From positions 1,240,001-1,304,000 of the forward strand of contig NC_015389.1 in assembly GCF_000195315.1 (NCBI RefSeq): a stretch of DNA of 64,000 nt, in the 5' to 3' direction. The DNA comes from Coriobacterium glomerans PW2 (GTDB taxonomy: Bacteria > Actinomycetota > Coriobacteriia > Coriobacteriales > Coriobacteriaceae). The notes below the pieces were generated by a model. The model was not told the DNA's origin and did no database searches. It saw only the letters and a program-made list of their open reading frames with translations. This document shows, piece after piece, positions 8,106 through 19,209 of the stretch; position 1 is the stretch's first letter, and every line of letters starts with the position of its first letter. The position numbers and the translations under genes were made by a program.

Positions 8106-10592
8106 TCACATCAGATCGTAGGCGTCAACGTCCACAGTCACGCTGATCCCCGATCTCGAGCCGATGCGAGAAAGAGTCGCGGCGATTATTCGAGATATAT
8201 GATACCCCAGCGGGCATTTGATCACGATGTGGAAGCGAAAGCGATCGTGCGCGCGTTCGATGACGCAGCTCGCCGGACCGACGACGATGGGGCCGCTCAT
8301 CGGATCAGGCGAAAGAGTATGCGTCGTATCCGCAGGTACGTGCCCCGGTTCCCCACAAGATTCCTCGGAGATCGCGCGCCTCAGCGCATTCGCCACAAGA
8401 TCGGCGCAGGCGCGCACGGATTTCTCCTCACGACCCTGGCACACGATGTTCACCAAGCGCACAAAGGGCGGATAGAGCGCCTCGGCGCGCACGCGCAGAT
8501 CGTGCTCGGAGAAGATGGATCGATCGTGCGCGGCGACGGCTCTGATGACCGGATCGTCGGGCAGATACGTCTGGATTATGACTTCGCCGGGGTTCTCGCC
8601 GCGCCCCGCGCGACCCGCAACCTGCTCGAGCAGATCAAACGCCCGCTCTCTCGCACGGAAATCCGGCATCTTGAGAGCATAGTCGGCATTGATCACGCCA
8701 GCGAGAGTCACCTCGGGAAAATCGAGACCCTTGGCGATCATCTGTGTGCCGAGCAGAACGGAGCACCGGGCGGCATCGAAGCGCTCGAGCAGCCGCTTGT
8801 GACCGTCGCGCCCCCTGGTCGAATCGGCATCCATGCGAATGATCTCGACATCGCAGGGCAGCAGCGCGTGAAGCGCATCCTCGACCTGCTGGGTGCCGAG
8901 CCCCATCTTCGCGAGGTAGGGGCTGTTGCACCTGGGGCAGCGCGCGTTCTGGTCGGGATAGGCGCGAATGCGGTAGACGGTCGAGCACGTATGGCACTCG
9001 AGCGTGTGCGTCCGCTCATGATAGGTCAGGGCGGTCGAACAGTGGCGGCACGTCGGGACGCATCCGCACTCGCGACACATGAGAAAGGGCGCGAAACCCC
9101 GACGGTTGTGCAGCAGCACAGCCTTTTCACCGCGCTCGGCGACCCGCTCGAGCGCGGCGGCCAGGGGACGCGAGAAGATCGAGCGCCCGCCGGATCGAAA
9201 CTCTCGCCGGAGATCCGCGATCGTGATGTTGGGCAGCTGTGCGAAACCCGGCCGATCAGGCATGGTGACCCGCAGCCAGCTTCTGTTCGCATAGCCTTTC
9301 TCCCGGCAGCGCATGAGTGACTCCGCCGAGGGAGTCGCTGAGCCCAGTACGAGCGCGCAGCCGTATCGGGCGGCCATGGCTGCGGCGACCTCGCGCGCGT
9401 GATAGCGAGGATTCGAACCCTGCTTGTAACTTTGCTCGTGCTCCTCATCGATGATGATGATCCCCAGATCGGAAAAGGGGCAGAACAGCGCCGATCGCGC
9501 ACCGACGACGACTCGCGCGGTGCCATCGCGCACGCGATCCCACTGATCGAGGCGCTCACCGGCAGACAGGCGCGAATGAAACACGGCTACCGTCGCACCG
9601 AAGCGCGAACGGAACCGACCGACCGTCTGAGCTGTGAGGGAAATCTCGGGGACGAGCACGCAGGCCGAGCGGCCGGCTTCGAGAACTGGCTCGATCGCGG
9701 AGAGATAGACCTCGGTCTTGCCCGAACCCGTCACGCCGTCGATGAGCACGACGTCGCCGCGACCGGCGCTCACCGCGCGGCCGATCGCCTTCAAGGCAGC
9801 GACCTGTGCGCCCGTCAACGTCTCCGGTGCCAGCCCGGATGCCGATGAAAGCGTGGTCTCCTGATCGCATCCGCGCCAGACTCTGCGCTGCTCGACTGAG
9901 ACGAGTCCGCGGCGCTCGAGTGCGCGCACGGTCGCGGACATGCTCGTGTACAGAGCTGCCAGCTCTCTGGTCGTGACGGGTCCGCATGAAAGCGCTTGGA
10001 TGAGCTGTCGCTGACGGCTCGCGCGAGCAGGAGGCTCGAAACGCCGGCCGCGCTCGGTGAGAGACACCCAGCGATCGCAGACCTCTGAGACGCGGGGCTG
10101 CTCGAGGACATAGGTGCCATCGGCCGCCCGAGACAGACGAGCGGAGCGCCCCGGTGGCAGAAACAGCCTCAGGCACTCCGAGGTCGACGCGACGTATTCG
10201 CGCGCCATCCAGCGAGCGATATCAGCTGAAATGGCTGAGAACGATCGACGCGCGAGAACCGATCGGATCGTCTTCACACTCCGACCCTCGACAGCCCCCC
10301 CGTCGGGGAGCCCCTGAGGCTGCTCGGCGATGGCGATGACATAGCCCACGGCAAGACGCCGGCCGAACTCGACCAGCACGGTGGATCCGATCTCTATCTC
10401 ATTGACGGCCGCGTCGTCCACGGCGTAGGTGAATGGCTCGGTGAGCGCGCGCGATGCGATGTCAACGATCACCGAGACGAATGCGCAGGCGACGCCAGCT
10501 GCGCGACGCGCCGTCCCTGCCGATTCCCCCGAGCGGGAGCCGCTCGCGGATCGCGAGATCGACGCGGGCTTCTTATCAGAGATCTTCGGCAC
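8106..10592 (-). CDS. priA: Primosomal protein N' (replication restart helicase PriA)
   Basis: 828 residues. An N-terminal 3'-DNA-binding domain (from about 35) leads into a superfamily 2 helicase with Walker A DGVTGSGKTEVYL and the DEAH-type box IIIDEEHEQSYKQ. The PriA zinc-binding insert contains eight cysteines in CxxC-type pairs (CRECGCVPTCRHC, then CHTC, CPRCNSPYL). It reloads the replisome at stalled forks. The GTG start at 10592 lies 5 bp after the metK stop and has no clear ribosome binding site. The first ~33 residues are Ser/Arg-rich, so an internal start near FVSVIVDIASRAL is possible. Confidence 0.93.
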   Translation of the reverse strand: MPKISDKKPASISRSASGSRSGESAGTARRAAGVACAFVSVIVDIASRALTEPFTYAVDDAAVNEIEIGSTVLVEFGRRLAVGYVIAIAEQPQGLPDGGAVEGRSVKTIRSVLARRSFSAISADIARWMAREYVASTSECLRLFLPPGRSARLSRAADGTYVLEQPRVSEVCDRWVSLTERGRRFEPPARASRQRQLIQALSCGPVTTRELAALYTSMSATVRALERRGLVSVEQRRVWRGCDQETTLSSASGLAPETLTGAQVAALKAIGRAVSAGRGDVVLIDGVTGSGKTEVYLSAIEPVLEAGRSACVLVPEISLTAQTVGRFRSRFGATVAVFHSRLSAGERLDQWDRVRDGTARVVVGARSALFCPFSDLGIIIIDEEHEQSYKQGSNPRYHAREVAAAMAARYGCALVLGSATPSAESLMRCREKGYANRSWLRVTMPDRPGFAQLPNITIADLRREFRSGGRSIFSRPLAAALERVAERGEKAVLLHNRRGFAPFLMCRECGCVPTCRHCSTALTYHERTHTLECHTCSTVYRIRAYPDQNARCPRCNSPYLAKMGLGTQQVEDALHALLPCDVEIIRMDADSTRGRDGHKRLLERFDAARCSVLLGTQMIAKGLDFPEVTLAGVINADYALKMPDFRARERAFDLLEQVAGRAGRGENPGEVIIQTYLPDDPVIRAVAAHDRSIFSEHDLRVRAEALYPPFVRLVNIVCQGREEKSVRACADLVANALRRAISEESCGEPGHVPADTTHTLSPDPMSGPIVVGPASCVIERAHDRFRFHIVIKCPLGYHISRIIAATLSRIGSRSGISVTVDVDAYDLM

Positions 10593-10596
10593 CGGC

Positions 10597-11880
<1,284 letters not shown>

Positions 11881-12323
11881 GGCATGCCCTTTCTCTCGAG
11901 TTGCCCGACGACCGTTGCCATTCCGCCGGGCGCGTTGATGCGAGATGATTGTACTCTTGGGTCGAGACGATTATGTCAGGTCGCTCCGATGCGCCCACAA
12001 GCATCACACCTCGCTGGTCGCGCGAACAAGACCGACAGGGAGCACCCCGTCTGCGGCGTGCGATCTCGTCGTGATCCGAGCCGGCCCCCGACTCGGCTGG
12101 ACGGGAGGCGCCGCGAACGATGCCCCGTGCCGCTCGCCGCTTCCATCGCGTGCGCAGACGGCAGGGGCAACCGGATGGGCGCGCGTCTCCTCCAGAAGCG
12201 AGAGAACTCAGATACGTTTTTCATACCCGGAGTCGAGCTTCGCCTCCATAGCGCTTCAGCTTGGCATATAATGCTTGGCGCAGCAAGCTGCTCAGCATAC
12301 GACCAATCCCTCGAGGAGCATCC
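11881..12323. other. Divergent intergenic region between metK and gltX
   Basis: 443 bp without a convincing gene. On the minus strand a possible -10 hexamer TACAAT lies at 11948-11953, about 70 nt before metK. On the plus strand TATAAT lies at 12267-12272, about 50 nt before gltX. Neither has a good -35. The middle (12000-12200) holds short GC-rich inverted repeats but nothing diagnostic. Confidence 0.5.
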
Positions 12324-13805
12324 ATGACCTCTCCCGTTCGCGTTCGCTTCGCACCCTCCCCCACCGGTCGCCTTCATATCGGCGGCGCCCGCACCGCGAT
12401 CTACAATTGGGCTTTCGCGCGCTCACGCGGCGGCACGTTCATCTTGCGCATCGACGACACGGATCCGGCCCGCTCGACCGAGGAGAACACGCGCGTCATC
12501 CTGAGCGCGATGCGCTGGCTGGGACTCGACTGGGACGAGGGCCCCGAGATCGGCGGCCAAGCAGGGCCCTATTCCCAAGCCGAGCGACTCGACCTCTACC
12601 GCGAAGCCGCCATGCGCCTCGTCTCGCAGGAGCGCGCCTACCCATGTTTCTGCACTCCCGCTCAGCTGGCCGCCGAGCGCGACGCGGCCCGTGCCCGACG
12701 CGATCCCTATCAGGGATACAATCGCAGCTGCCGCGGGATCGATCCGGATGAGGCGAGAGATCGCATCCGAGCCGGCGAGCCGCATACCCTGCGCATCAAG
12801 GTTCCCCTCGATCGAGGCGATGTGGTGATCGAAGACGCCGTGCACGGCTCTGTGAGCTTCGCGGCCAAAGAACTCGATGACTTCGTGATCATGCGCACCG
12901 ACGGCACCCCCACCTACAACTTCGCGACCGTCGTCGATGATGCGCTCATGGGCATCACCCATGTCATCCGCGGCGACGATCATCTCTCGAACACACCGCG
13001 ACAGGTCATCGCTTACGAGGCGCTCGGAGCCACCGTCCCGGTGTTCGCGCACATATCGATGATCCTCGGAGAGGATGGGCGCAAGCTCTCCAAGCGTCAC
13101 GGAGCCACGAGCGTCGAGGAGTACCGCGATGCCGGCATTCTGCCTGACGCCCTGATGAACTACCTGGCGCTCCTCGGATGGTCACTCGACGGCGAGACGA
13201 CGATCATCCCGCGCGAGGTGCTGGCGAGCGAGTTCTCACTTGATCGCATCTCGAAGAATCCCGCGACGTTCGATCCCAAAAAACTCGCATGGATGAACGC
13301 CGAGTACATCAGGCGCATGTCCGAAAGCCGATTCATCTCAGAGATCCTCGTCCCGCAGATAGAGCGCGCTGGCCTCGGCAGCTGCCTCATCGGTCGCAGC
13401 GAGAGCTGGCTTGGCGACCTGGCGCGCCTCGTTCAGCCGCGAACGAAGATGCCCGAGACGGCAGCGCAGATCGCGCGTCCGATTCTCATCGGTTCCAAAG
13501 AGCTCGGCTATGATGAGAAAGCGCTTGCGAAAACGCTTGAGCGACCCGGGTCCTCCGCGATTCTGAACCCCGTCATCGACGTCCTTTCGGCCATCCCGGA
13601 ATCCGCATGGACGACCGAAGCGATCGACGCGGCGATCGATACCGTGCCGGAGCTTCTCGATAAGAAGCGACGCGATGTGTTTCAGGTCGTTCGGGTCGCG
13701 CTGATGGGCACCATGGTCTCACCGCCCCTCGGAGAGGCCGCCCAGCTCATCGGGCGCTCAGGTTGCCTCGAGCGCCTCGAGCAGGCGCGAGTGCGGTCCG
13801 CGTGA
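12324..13805 (+). CDS. gltX: Glutamyl-tRNA synthetase
   Basis: 493 residues, class I aminoacyl-tRNA synthetase charging tRNA-Glu. The HIGH-type motif appears as FAPSPTGRLHIGGARTA at residues 8-24 and the KMSKS-type loop as GRKLSKRHG near 256. The start at 12324 follows GAGGAG at 12313-12318 and places the catalytic motif at the expected distance. sdaA begins 30 bp downstream, so the two may be co-transcribed. Confidence 0.96.
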   Translation: MTSPVRVRFAPSPTGRLHIGGARTAIYNWAFARSRGGTFILRIDDTDPARSTEENTRVILSAMRWLGLDWDEGPEIGGQAGPYSQAERLDLYREAAMRLVSQERAYPCFCTPAQLAAERDAARARRDPYQGYNRSCRGIDPDEARDRIRAGEPHTLRIKVPLDRGDVVIEDAVHGSVSFAAKELDDFVIMRTDGTPTYNFATVVDDALMGITHVIRGDDHLSNTPRQVIAYEALGATVPVFAHISMILGEDGRKLSKRHGATSVEEYRDAGILPDALMNYLALLGWSLDGETTIIPREVLASEFSLDRISKNPATFDPKKLAWMNAEYIRRMSESRFISEILVPQIERAGLGSCLIGRSESWLGDLARLVQPRTKMPETAAQIARPILIGSKELGYDEKALAKTLERPGSSAILNPVIDVLSAIPESAWTTEAIDAAIDTVPELLDKKRRDVFQVVRVALMGTMVSPPLGEAAQLIGRSGCLERLEQARVRSA

Positions 13806-13835
13806 TGGGAAAACATCTCCTTGGGAGGAAAAATC

Positions 13836-15446
13836 ATGTCCCGTCTGTCGGCATTTGAGATTCTGGGTCCGGTGATGGTCGGGCCCTCCAGCTCGCACAC
13901 AGCCGGTGCCCTGCGCTGCGCGCGCGTAGCGGCATCGCTCATGGAGGGCTCCGTGACGCGGGTGCGCTTCACGCTGTGGAACTCCTTCGCCCACACCTAC
14001 CGGGGTCATGGATCCGATAGAGCCCTTGTAGCGGGGATTCTGGGCCTCGACACCGACGACGAGCGCATTCGCGACGCCCTCTCTCTCGCCCGGGAGCAAG
14101 GGCTTGATTGCTCGTTCATCGTCGGCGGAGATGACGGATCGATCCATCCCAACACCGTCGACATCGAGATGGCGGGCGCCGCCGGTGAGCGCCGCCGCGT
14201 GCGCGGAGAGAGTCTCGGTGGGGGGCGCGTGCGCATCAGCCGCATCGACGGCGTCTCAGTCGATCTCTCGGGCGAGTACGATACCTTGTTCATCGCTCAC
14301 CGCGATGAGCGCGGCGTGCTCGCCCGTCTCACCGTCGAGCTCAGCGAGCGCGGCATCAACATCGCGTTCATGCGCACCTACAGAACAGCGCGCGGGGGCA
14401 GCGCCTACACGGTCTTCGAACTCGATGAGCTGCCCGAGGGGGACGCGCGCGCCGAGCTTGTGCGCAGGCTGCGGGCAAGCCCGGAGATCGCGACCGCGAC
14501 CGTCATAAGCATTCCGGGCTCGAATGGCTCCAGGGGCGCAGGCGAGATCGAATGCGATTTCTCAACAGCTGAAGAGCTGCTCGAGCTCTGCGACGGACGA
14601 CAACGCGGGCGCCGGCCCGCGCGATCCATCGGCTCGGTCATGCGGACCCGCGAGGAATCGCTTGTCGGCGGCGAGCGGGCGACGGATTCGATGAAGCGGG
14701 TTTACACGGTCATGCGCAAGGAGACGACCGAGCCCATCGAGCGGCCACGCCGCTCGCTCGGCGGCTTCATCGGCGGTGAGGCGCGAGCCGTCCGCTCCTG
14801 CGGCTCCAGGCTCGCCGACGCGCTGATGGGCCCCGTGCAGACCGATGCCGTCGCCCGCGCGATGGCCGTCCTCGAGCGCAGCGCGAGCATGGGTGTCATC
14901 GTGGCCGCGCCGACCGCCGGATCATCGGGCATCGTACCCGGCTGCGTGCTCGCCCTCGCCGATCATCTCGGCTCCGATGAATCGGAGCTATTCGAGGCTC
15001 TCTTCTGCGCCTCCGCCGTCGGCCTCATTCTGACGACGCAGGCCTGCGTCGCCGGGGCAGAGGGGGGATGTCAGGCGGAAGTCGGCAGCGCCGCGGCGAT
15101 GGCCGCCGCCGCCTGCGCGCAGCTGCTCGGTGCCGAGCCCGCTGGCGCGCTCAATGCGGCCTCGCTCGCTCTGTCCAATCTGCTCGGACTCGTGTGCGAT
15201 CCCGTCCAGGGTCTCGTGGAGGTGCCCTGCCAGAATCGCAACGCCATCGGTGTGGCGTGCGCGCTCTCATCGGCGCAGCTCTCCCTATCCGGGGTCGAGA
15301 GCCTCGTCTCATTCGACGAGATGGCCGATGTGATGTGCGCAGTCGGACATGCGCTGCCCCCGAGCCTGCGCGAGACGGCCCAAGGCGGTATCGCGCAGGC
15401 GCCGACGGCGCTGCGCGCAAAAGGATGCTGCGGAGGCTGCGACTGA
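13836..15446 (+). CDS. sdaA: L-serine dehydratase, single-chain, iron-sulfur dependent
   Basis: 536 residues. It converts L-serine to pyruvate and ammonia with a [4Fe-4S] cluster. The beta part is N-terminal (GPSSSHTAGALRCARV at about 16-31, then an ACT-like region ERGINIAFMRTYR near 174). The alpha part follows: AAPTAGSSGIVPGCVLALAD, AGAEGGCQAEVGSAAAMAAA and CDPVQGLVEVPCQNRNAIG, which supply cluster cysteines. The protein ends in a Cys-rich GCCGGCD. Many bacteria split these parts into SdaAB and SdaAA. GGAGG lies 8 nt upstream of ATG 13836. An oxygen-sensitive enzyme of this kind fits an anaerobic amino-acid fermenter. Confidence 0.94.
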   Translation: MSRLSAFEILGPVMVGPSSSHTAGALRCARVAASLMEGSVTRVRFTLWNSFAHTYRGHGSDRALVAGILGLDTDDERIRDALSLAREQGLDCSFIVGGDDGSIHPNTVDIEMAGAAGERRRVRGESLGGGRVRISRIDGVSVDLSGEYDTLFIAHRDERGVLARLTVELSERGINIAFMRTYRTARGGSAYTVFELDELPEGDARAELVRRLRASPEIATATVISIPGSNGSRGAGEIECDFSTAEELLELCDGRQRGRRPARSIGSVMRTREESLVGGERATDSMKRVYTVMRKETTEPIERPRRSLGGFIGGEARAVRSCGSRLADALMGPVQTDAVARAMAVLERSASMGVIVAAPTAGSSGIVPGCVLALADHLGSDESELFEALFCASAVGLILTTQACVAGAEGGCQAEVGSAAAMAAAACAQLLGAEPAGALNAASLALSNLLGLVCDPVQGLVEVPCQNRNAIGVACALSSAQLSLSGVESLVSFDEMADVMCAVGHALPPSLRETAQGGIAQAPTALRAKGCCGGCD

Positions 15447-15520
15447 GATATCCGTTTGATAAACCTCGCGTCCCGAGGAGCGGTTGCAGGTATACTCGAG
15501 ATGCATAAGGTTGAGCGACA

Positions 15521-15536
15521 AAACCGCGCGCGGTTT
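15521..15536. other. Perfect 16-bp palindrome before the L,D-transpeptidase gene
   Basis: AAACCGCG pairs with CGCGGTTT with no loop, 36 bp before the gene. It could be an operator or part of a terminator for sdaA; no T-run follows. A -10-like TATACT lies just upstream at 15491-15496. Confidence 0.35.
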
Positions 15537-15571
15537 CGGCGCTCATCGCAACACAGGAAACGAAGTGCACG

Positions 15572-17278
15572 ATGTCGCAGAATGACAGCTCATTCGATTC
15601 GCATGGCGCAAGCGCCGACCACCCCTTTGGGTCCGCGTCCCGCCCCGGCGTCAACAGGAAGCCGGAGGGAACCATCGGAGTGATCGGAACCCGGACGCCG
15701 AGCGGCACGCCTCCGATCATACCGCCACGACCCGTGCAAGCGCTTCTGCCCGAGCCGCGGGACCGCCGCACGACAGGTGGCGCCCACGCGGCGCGAAGCG
15801 GCGCTCGCGGACGGCTCGGATGCGGCAGCGGGCGGCGCGGCGGCAAAATCGCCCTTCTTCTCGTTTTGAGCTTCATCGCTCTGGTCTATGTGGGCGGCAT
15901 CGCAGCGTTTTCGCTGGTGTTCTATCCGAACACCTCGATCGCTGGCGCAGACGTCTCGCTGCTTCCCGAGGATGGTGCCGCGACGCGCATCGACTCGATG
16001 GCGAACCGCTACAGCCTCACCGTCGAGGGAATCGGATTCAAATGGAGCTATGCGCCAAAGCATGGTTCGGACCTCATCGACGCGAACGCCGCAGCCAAAA
16101 GAGCCCTCGCCGGCAACGAGCCCTACCTGTGGCCGGTCAGGCTATGGCGAGCGTGCACGGGCGCGCAAGCCGATGCGGGGACATCAACCGATCGCTCCCT
16201 GCTTTCCCCCTCCTTTGACGAGGACTCCTTCAGCAGTGATCTGAAGCAAGCGATCGATACGTTCAACGAGCACCGGAGCGGGGCGTTCGATACGCAAAGC
16301 GCGTTCGATCCCACTTCAGGTGCATTCAGCGCCGAGCGGGCGCGCGGCAACGAGAAGCTGAGCGAGAGCACCGTGGAGCGGCTCGCCAAGGAGGCGCTGT
16401 CGAGCCTTCGCGAAAGGGTTTCGCTTGAAACGAACGCATACGAGCCGCTCAAAGGGGGTGTCAGCGATGGAGACCTGCAACGGGCATGCGACGCGGCAAA
16501 TGCTCTGATAGGCACGAGCGTGACGTTCAAGCTGGCTGGCACTGAGGCCGGCGCACTCGATGGCGAGACGCTCTCGAAGTGGATCACGTTCGATGATGCC
16601 CTGTCGCCTGCCCTTGACAACGACAAGGTGAGCTCATGGGCCCATGAGCTCGCCGATACCATGAACACCGTCGGCAGCGAGCGCACCTACACCCGCCCGG
16701 ACGGCAAGGTCATCACGGTCTCAGACGGCACCTACGGCTGGAAGGTCGACGAGAAGAAGCTCGTCGAGATCGTGCAGGACGCCGTCCACACCAAGCGAAG
16801 CGGGGAAATCGATGTTCCCACCACCTCTGAAGGCGTGACCTACGCGGCGCACGGCAACCCCGACTGGGGCGCCTATGCCGATGTCGACATATCCGAGCAG
16901 CGCGCGCGCTACTTCGATGCCAGCGGCAAGCTGCTCTGGGAGACCGGGATCGTCACCGGCAAGCCCAACGGAGAGGACGATACGCCGACGGGGATCTACA
17001 AGGTCAACAAGAAGCTGCGCAACATCACGCTGGTGAGCGGCAAGATCGATCCGAATACCGGCAAGCCGGTCTATGAGAGCCCCGTGCAATACTGGATCGC
17101 CTTCGTGGACGGCTCGATCGGGTTCCATGATGCGAGCTGGCAGAGCGCCTCGGTCTACAGCGATCCGGGCGCCTACCGCTGGGCCGGCAGCCATGGCTGC
17201 ATCAACACCCCACTCGACAAGGTCATCGAGCTCTACGACATGATTCAGGTCGGCGACGCCGTCATCGTCCACAACTGA
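15572..17278 (+). CDS. Membrane-anchored L,D-transpeptidase (YkuD domain)
   Basis: 568 residues. A Pro/Arg-rich cytoplasmic N-terminus (about 1-85) is followed by one transmembrane segment (GKIALLLVLSFIALVYVGGI, about 91-110). A long extracellular region of the PG-binding type found in actinobacterial and firmicute Ldt proteins follows (about 120-420). The C-terminal YkuD domain (about 430-568) has the catalytic SHGCINT motif with Cys543 and His541. It probably makes 3-3 or attaches 4-3 type crosslinks in peptidoglycan outside the membrane. It lies 9 bp before a two-component system, suggesting that cell-wall state and signalling are linked. Confidence 0.9.
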   Translation: MSQNDSSFDSHGASADHPFGSASRPGVNRKPEGTIGVIGTRTPSGTPPIIPPRPVQALLPEPRDRRTTGGAHAARSGARGRLGCGSGRRGGKIALLLVLSFIALVYVGGIAAFSLVFYPNTSIAGADVSLLPEDGAATRIDSMANRYSLTVEGIGFKWSYAPKHGSDLIDANAAAKRALAGNEPYLWPVRLWRACTGAQADAGTSTDRSLLSPSFDEDSFSSDLKQAIDTFNEHRSGAFDTQSAFDPTSGAFSAERARGNEKLSESTVERLAKEALSSLRERVSLETNAYEPLKGGVSDGDLQRACDAANALIGTSVTFKLAGTEAGALDGETLSKWITFDDALSPALDNDKVSSWAHELADTMNTVGSERTYTRPDGKVITVSDGTYGWKVDEKKLVEIVQDAVHTKRSGEIDVPTTSEGVTYAAHGNPDWGAYADVDISEQRARYFDASGKLLWETGIVTGKPNGEDDTPTGIYKVNKKLRNITLVSGKIDPNTGKPVYESPVQYWIAFVDGSIGFHDASWQSASVYSDPGAYRWAGSHGCINTPLDKVIELYDMIQVGDAVIVHN

Positions 17279-17287
17279 GGTGAGACC

Positions 17288-18013
17288 ATGAAGCATCGGA
17301 TCTTGCTTGTCGAGGACGATCCCATCATCGTCAGCTCTCTCAGCGAGCTGTTGGTCTCCGAAGGCTACGGCGTCGAGCACGCGGCGACCCAGAACGCCGC
17401 GATCGAGCGCGTCCACGTTTTGTCTGACAGCTCGCTCGGCGCTCGGTGCGAGCAGCGGGTGGGCGCGCCGCTCAGCCTCGTCCTTCTGGATGTGACGCTC
17501 GAGGAGGGCAACGGGTTCGCGGTATGCGGGGAGATCAAGCGCGAACAGCCCGACCTCCCCGTCATCTTCCTGACCGCCTCAGATGACGAATTCAACACGG
17601 TCACAGGTCTCACGATGGGAGCGGATGACTACATCGCCAAACCATTTCGACCCCGCGAGCTGATCGCGCGCATCGCCACCGCGATCCGCCGCGCTCAACC
17701 GAATGCCCGCAAGGTCTTCTTCGGACCGCTTGCGATCGACACCGAGCGAGCGCATGTCGAGCGTGATGGCTGCGAGCTCATCTTGTCAGCCCTCGAATAT
17801 CGCCTGCTCCTTTTATTTGCCACCAATCCCGGACGACTCGTCACCCGCGAGATGATCCGCGAGGCTCTGTGGGATGATGCCGGTGCATACATCGAGGAGA
17901 ACACCTTGTCTGTCTACATCAAGCGGCTGCGCGATCGCATCGAGGATGATCCCGCACACCCGAAGATGATCACGACGGTGCGCGGCATGGGTTACAAAGC
18001 CTCTGTGGCGTGA
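17288..18013 (+). CDS. OmpR/PhoB-family response regulator
   Basis: 241 residues. A receiver domain with acidic pocket VEDD (8-11), phosphoacceptor Asp68 (LLDVTLEEGNG) and conserved Lys118 (AKPF) precedes a winged-helix DNA-binding domain (about 140-241, ending VRGMGYKASVA). The phosphoacceptor is about 15 residues later than usual because of an insertion at about 43-60 (SDSSLGARCEQRVGA). The gene overlaps the kinase gene by 4 bp. Two near-identical direct/inverted repeat elements at 19112 and 22232 are plausible binding sites. Confidence 0.92.
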   Translation: MKHRILLVEDDPIIVSSLSELLVSEGYGVEHAATQNAAIERVHVLSDSSLGARCEQRVGAPLSLVLLDVTLEEGNGFAVCGEIKREQPDLPVIFLTASDDEFNTVTGLTMGADDYIAKPFRPRELIARIATAIRRAQPNARKVFFGPLAIDTERAHVERDGCELILSALEYRLLLLFATNPGRLVTREMIREALWDDAGAYIEENTLSVYIKRLRDRIEDDPAHPKMITTVRGMGYKASVA

Positions 18014-19086
18014 TCACCATGCTGCTGCGCAACAGGGAGCTCACAGGATTCGTTCTCGCGTACGCCGCCATCGCGATCGCGGTGTGCGCCTTGGCCGCAG
18101 GCATCGACGGTCCGCCGGCGGCGCTATGGGCGGGCGCTGCGGCGCTGGCCGTCGGGGTTCTCGTCGCCGCCGAGACCCGAGCGCGCTACCGCGCTATCGC
18201 CCGCATGACCTCCGAGCTTGAGCGCGTGCTGCACGGAGGTCGCAGCCTGGATATCGATCACATGAGCGAAGGCGAGCTCGCTGTCCTCTCCAACGAGCTG
18301 AGCAAGATGGTCGCGCGACTGAATCTGACAGCCGATCGTCTCGGGCGGGAGCGCATGGCGCTCGCCGATGCGCTCGCCGACATTTCGCATCAGCTGAAGA
18401 CGCCGCTCACCTCGCTGTCTATCACCACAGAGCTCGTTCGCAAACGGCTTGTCCAGCGCGGCGGATGCTCTCAGGAGGTCGAACGTCTGCATGTGATCGA
18501 GCGGCTGCAGTTGCACATCGAGCAGCTCGTGTCGAGTCTTCTCAAACTCGCCCGACTCGATGCGGGCGCCGTCGAGCTCGCGCGGCAGCCCGTTGATGTC
18601 GAGCGGCTCGTGGCCATCGCCTTCGAGCCGCTCGCCGTCGCCTACGACATCGCCGATGTGAGCTTCGAGCATGATATCGCAGCTGGAACCACGTTTGCAG
18701 GCGATCTGTCGTGGACGGCTGAGGCCGTGACCAACATCCTCAAGAACTGCATGGAGCACACCCCGCCGGGCGGACGCGTTCGCATTCGAGCCTGGGAGGA
18801 TACCCTGGGCTGCCGAATCACGATAGAGGACAACGGGACGGGCATATCCAGCGGGGATCTCCCCCATATCTTCGAGCGCTTCTATCGCGGCAGCGATTCG
18901 GTATCGCCCGGGCATGGGGAGGGTCTCAGCCAAGTCAACCCGGTTGGCGTCGGCATCGGGCTCTCCCTTGCCAAAAGCCTCATCACCGCGCAGGACGGCA
19001 CCATCAAGGCAAGCAACATCGATGAGTCTCGCCACGAAGGTCGTGGCGCGCGCTTCGAGATCACCTTCTTCAAATCAGTCGTATAG
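18010..19086 (+). CDS. Sensor histidine kinase
   Basis: 358 residues. Two adjacent N-terminal membrane segments (about 10-30 and 38-54) have almost no extracellular loop between them. A HAMP-like linker and HisKA domain (ADISHQLKTPLTSL, His127) follow, then a HATPase_c domain (NILKNCMEHTPPGG N-box, IEDNGTGIS G1, GVGIGLSLAKSLI G2). The short sensor resembles intramembrane-sensing kinases that detect envelope damage, often with a partner permease; that role is inference here. The GTG start at 18010 overlaps the regulator stop; ATG 18019 is an alternative. Confidence 0.92.
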   Translation: MITMLLRNRELTGFVLAYAAIAIAVCALAAGIDGPPAALWAGAAALAVGVLVAAETRARYRAIARMTSELERVLHGGRSLDIDHMSEGELAVLSNELSKMVARLNLTADRLGRERMALADALADISHQLKTPLTSLSITTELVRKRLVQRGGCSQEVERLHVIERLQLHIEQLVSSLLKLARLDAGAVELARQPVDVERLVAIAFEPLAVAYDIADVSFEHDIAAGTTFAGDLSWTAEAVTNILKNCMEHTPPGGRVRIRAWEDTLGCRITIEDNGTGISSGDLPHIFERFYRGSDSVSPGHGEGLSQVNPVGVGIGLSLAKSLITAQDGTIKASNIDESRHEGRGARFEITFFKSVV

Positions 19087-19111
19087 CACGGGCATGACGC
19101 CGTCCGAGAGA

Positions 19112-19138
19112 TGACAGTATTGTCATGCGACGGTCATC
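19112..19138 (+). promoter_or_regulatory. Candidate response-regulator operator upstream of the large permease
   Basis: TGACA at 19112 forms an inverted repeat with TGTCA (19121-19125). A second GTCAT starts exactly 11 bp after the first (19122 and 19133), the spacing of OmpR-type half-sites. The same arrangement recurs at 22232. It lies about 72 bp before the permease start. Confidence 0.6.
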
Positions 19139-19209
19139 TCGCGCCAAGTTGCTTGCTTCATGATGATCGATGGGCGGAAACCGAGCGACTCCGGAAGAGG
19201 CGATGAGAC

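Noticed and set aside
7947-9320. A 457-codon plus-strand frame opposite def and priA
   Set aside because: Antisense shadow of priA; no start context or recognisable motif.
11881-11945. Possible SAM riboswitch in the metK leader (two GGCAAC-like segments)
   Set aside because: The conserved core of SAM-I/IV (kink-turn, pseudoknot and anti-terminator) could not be traced, and the leader is too short before the ribosome binding site. A covariance-model search would decide it.
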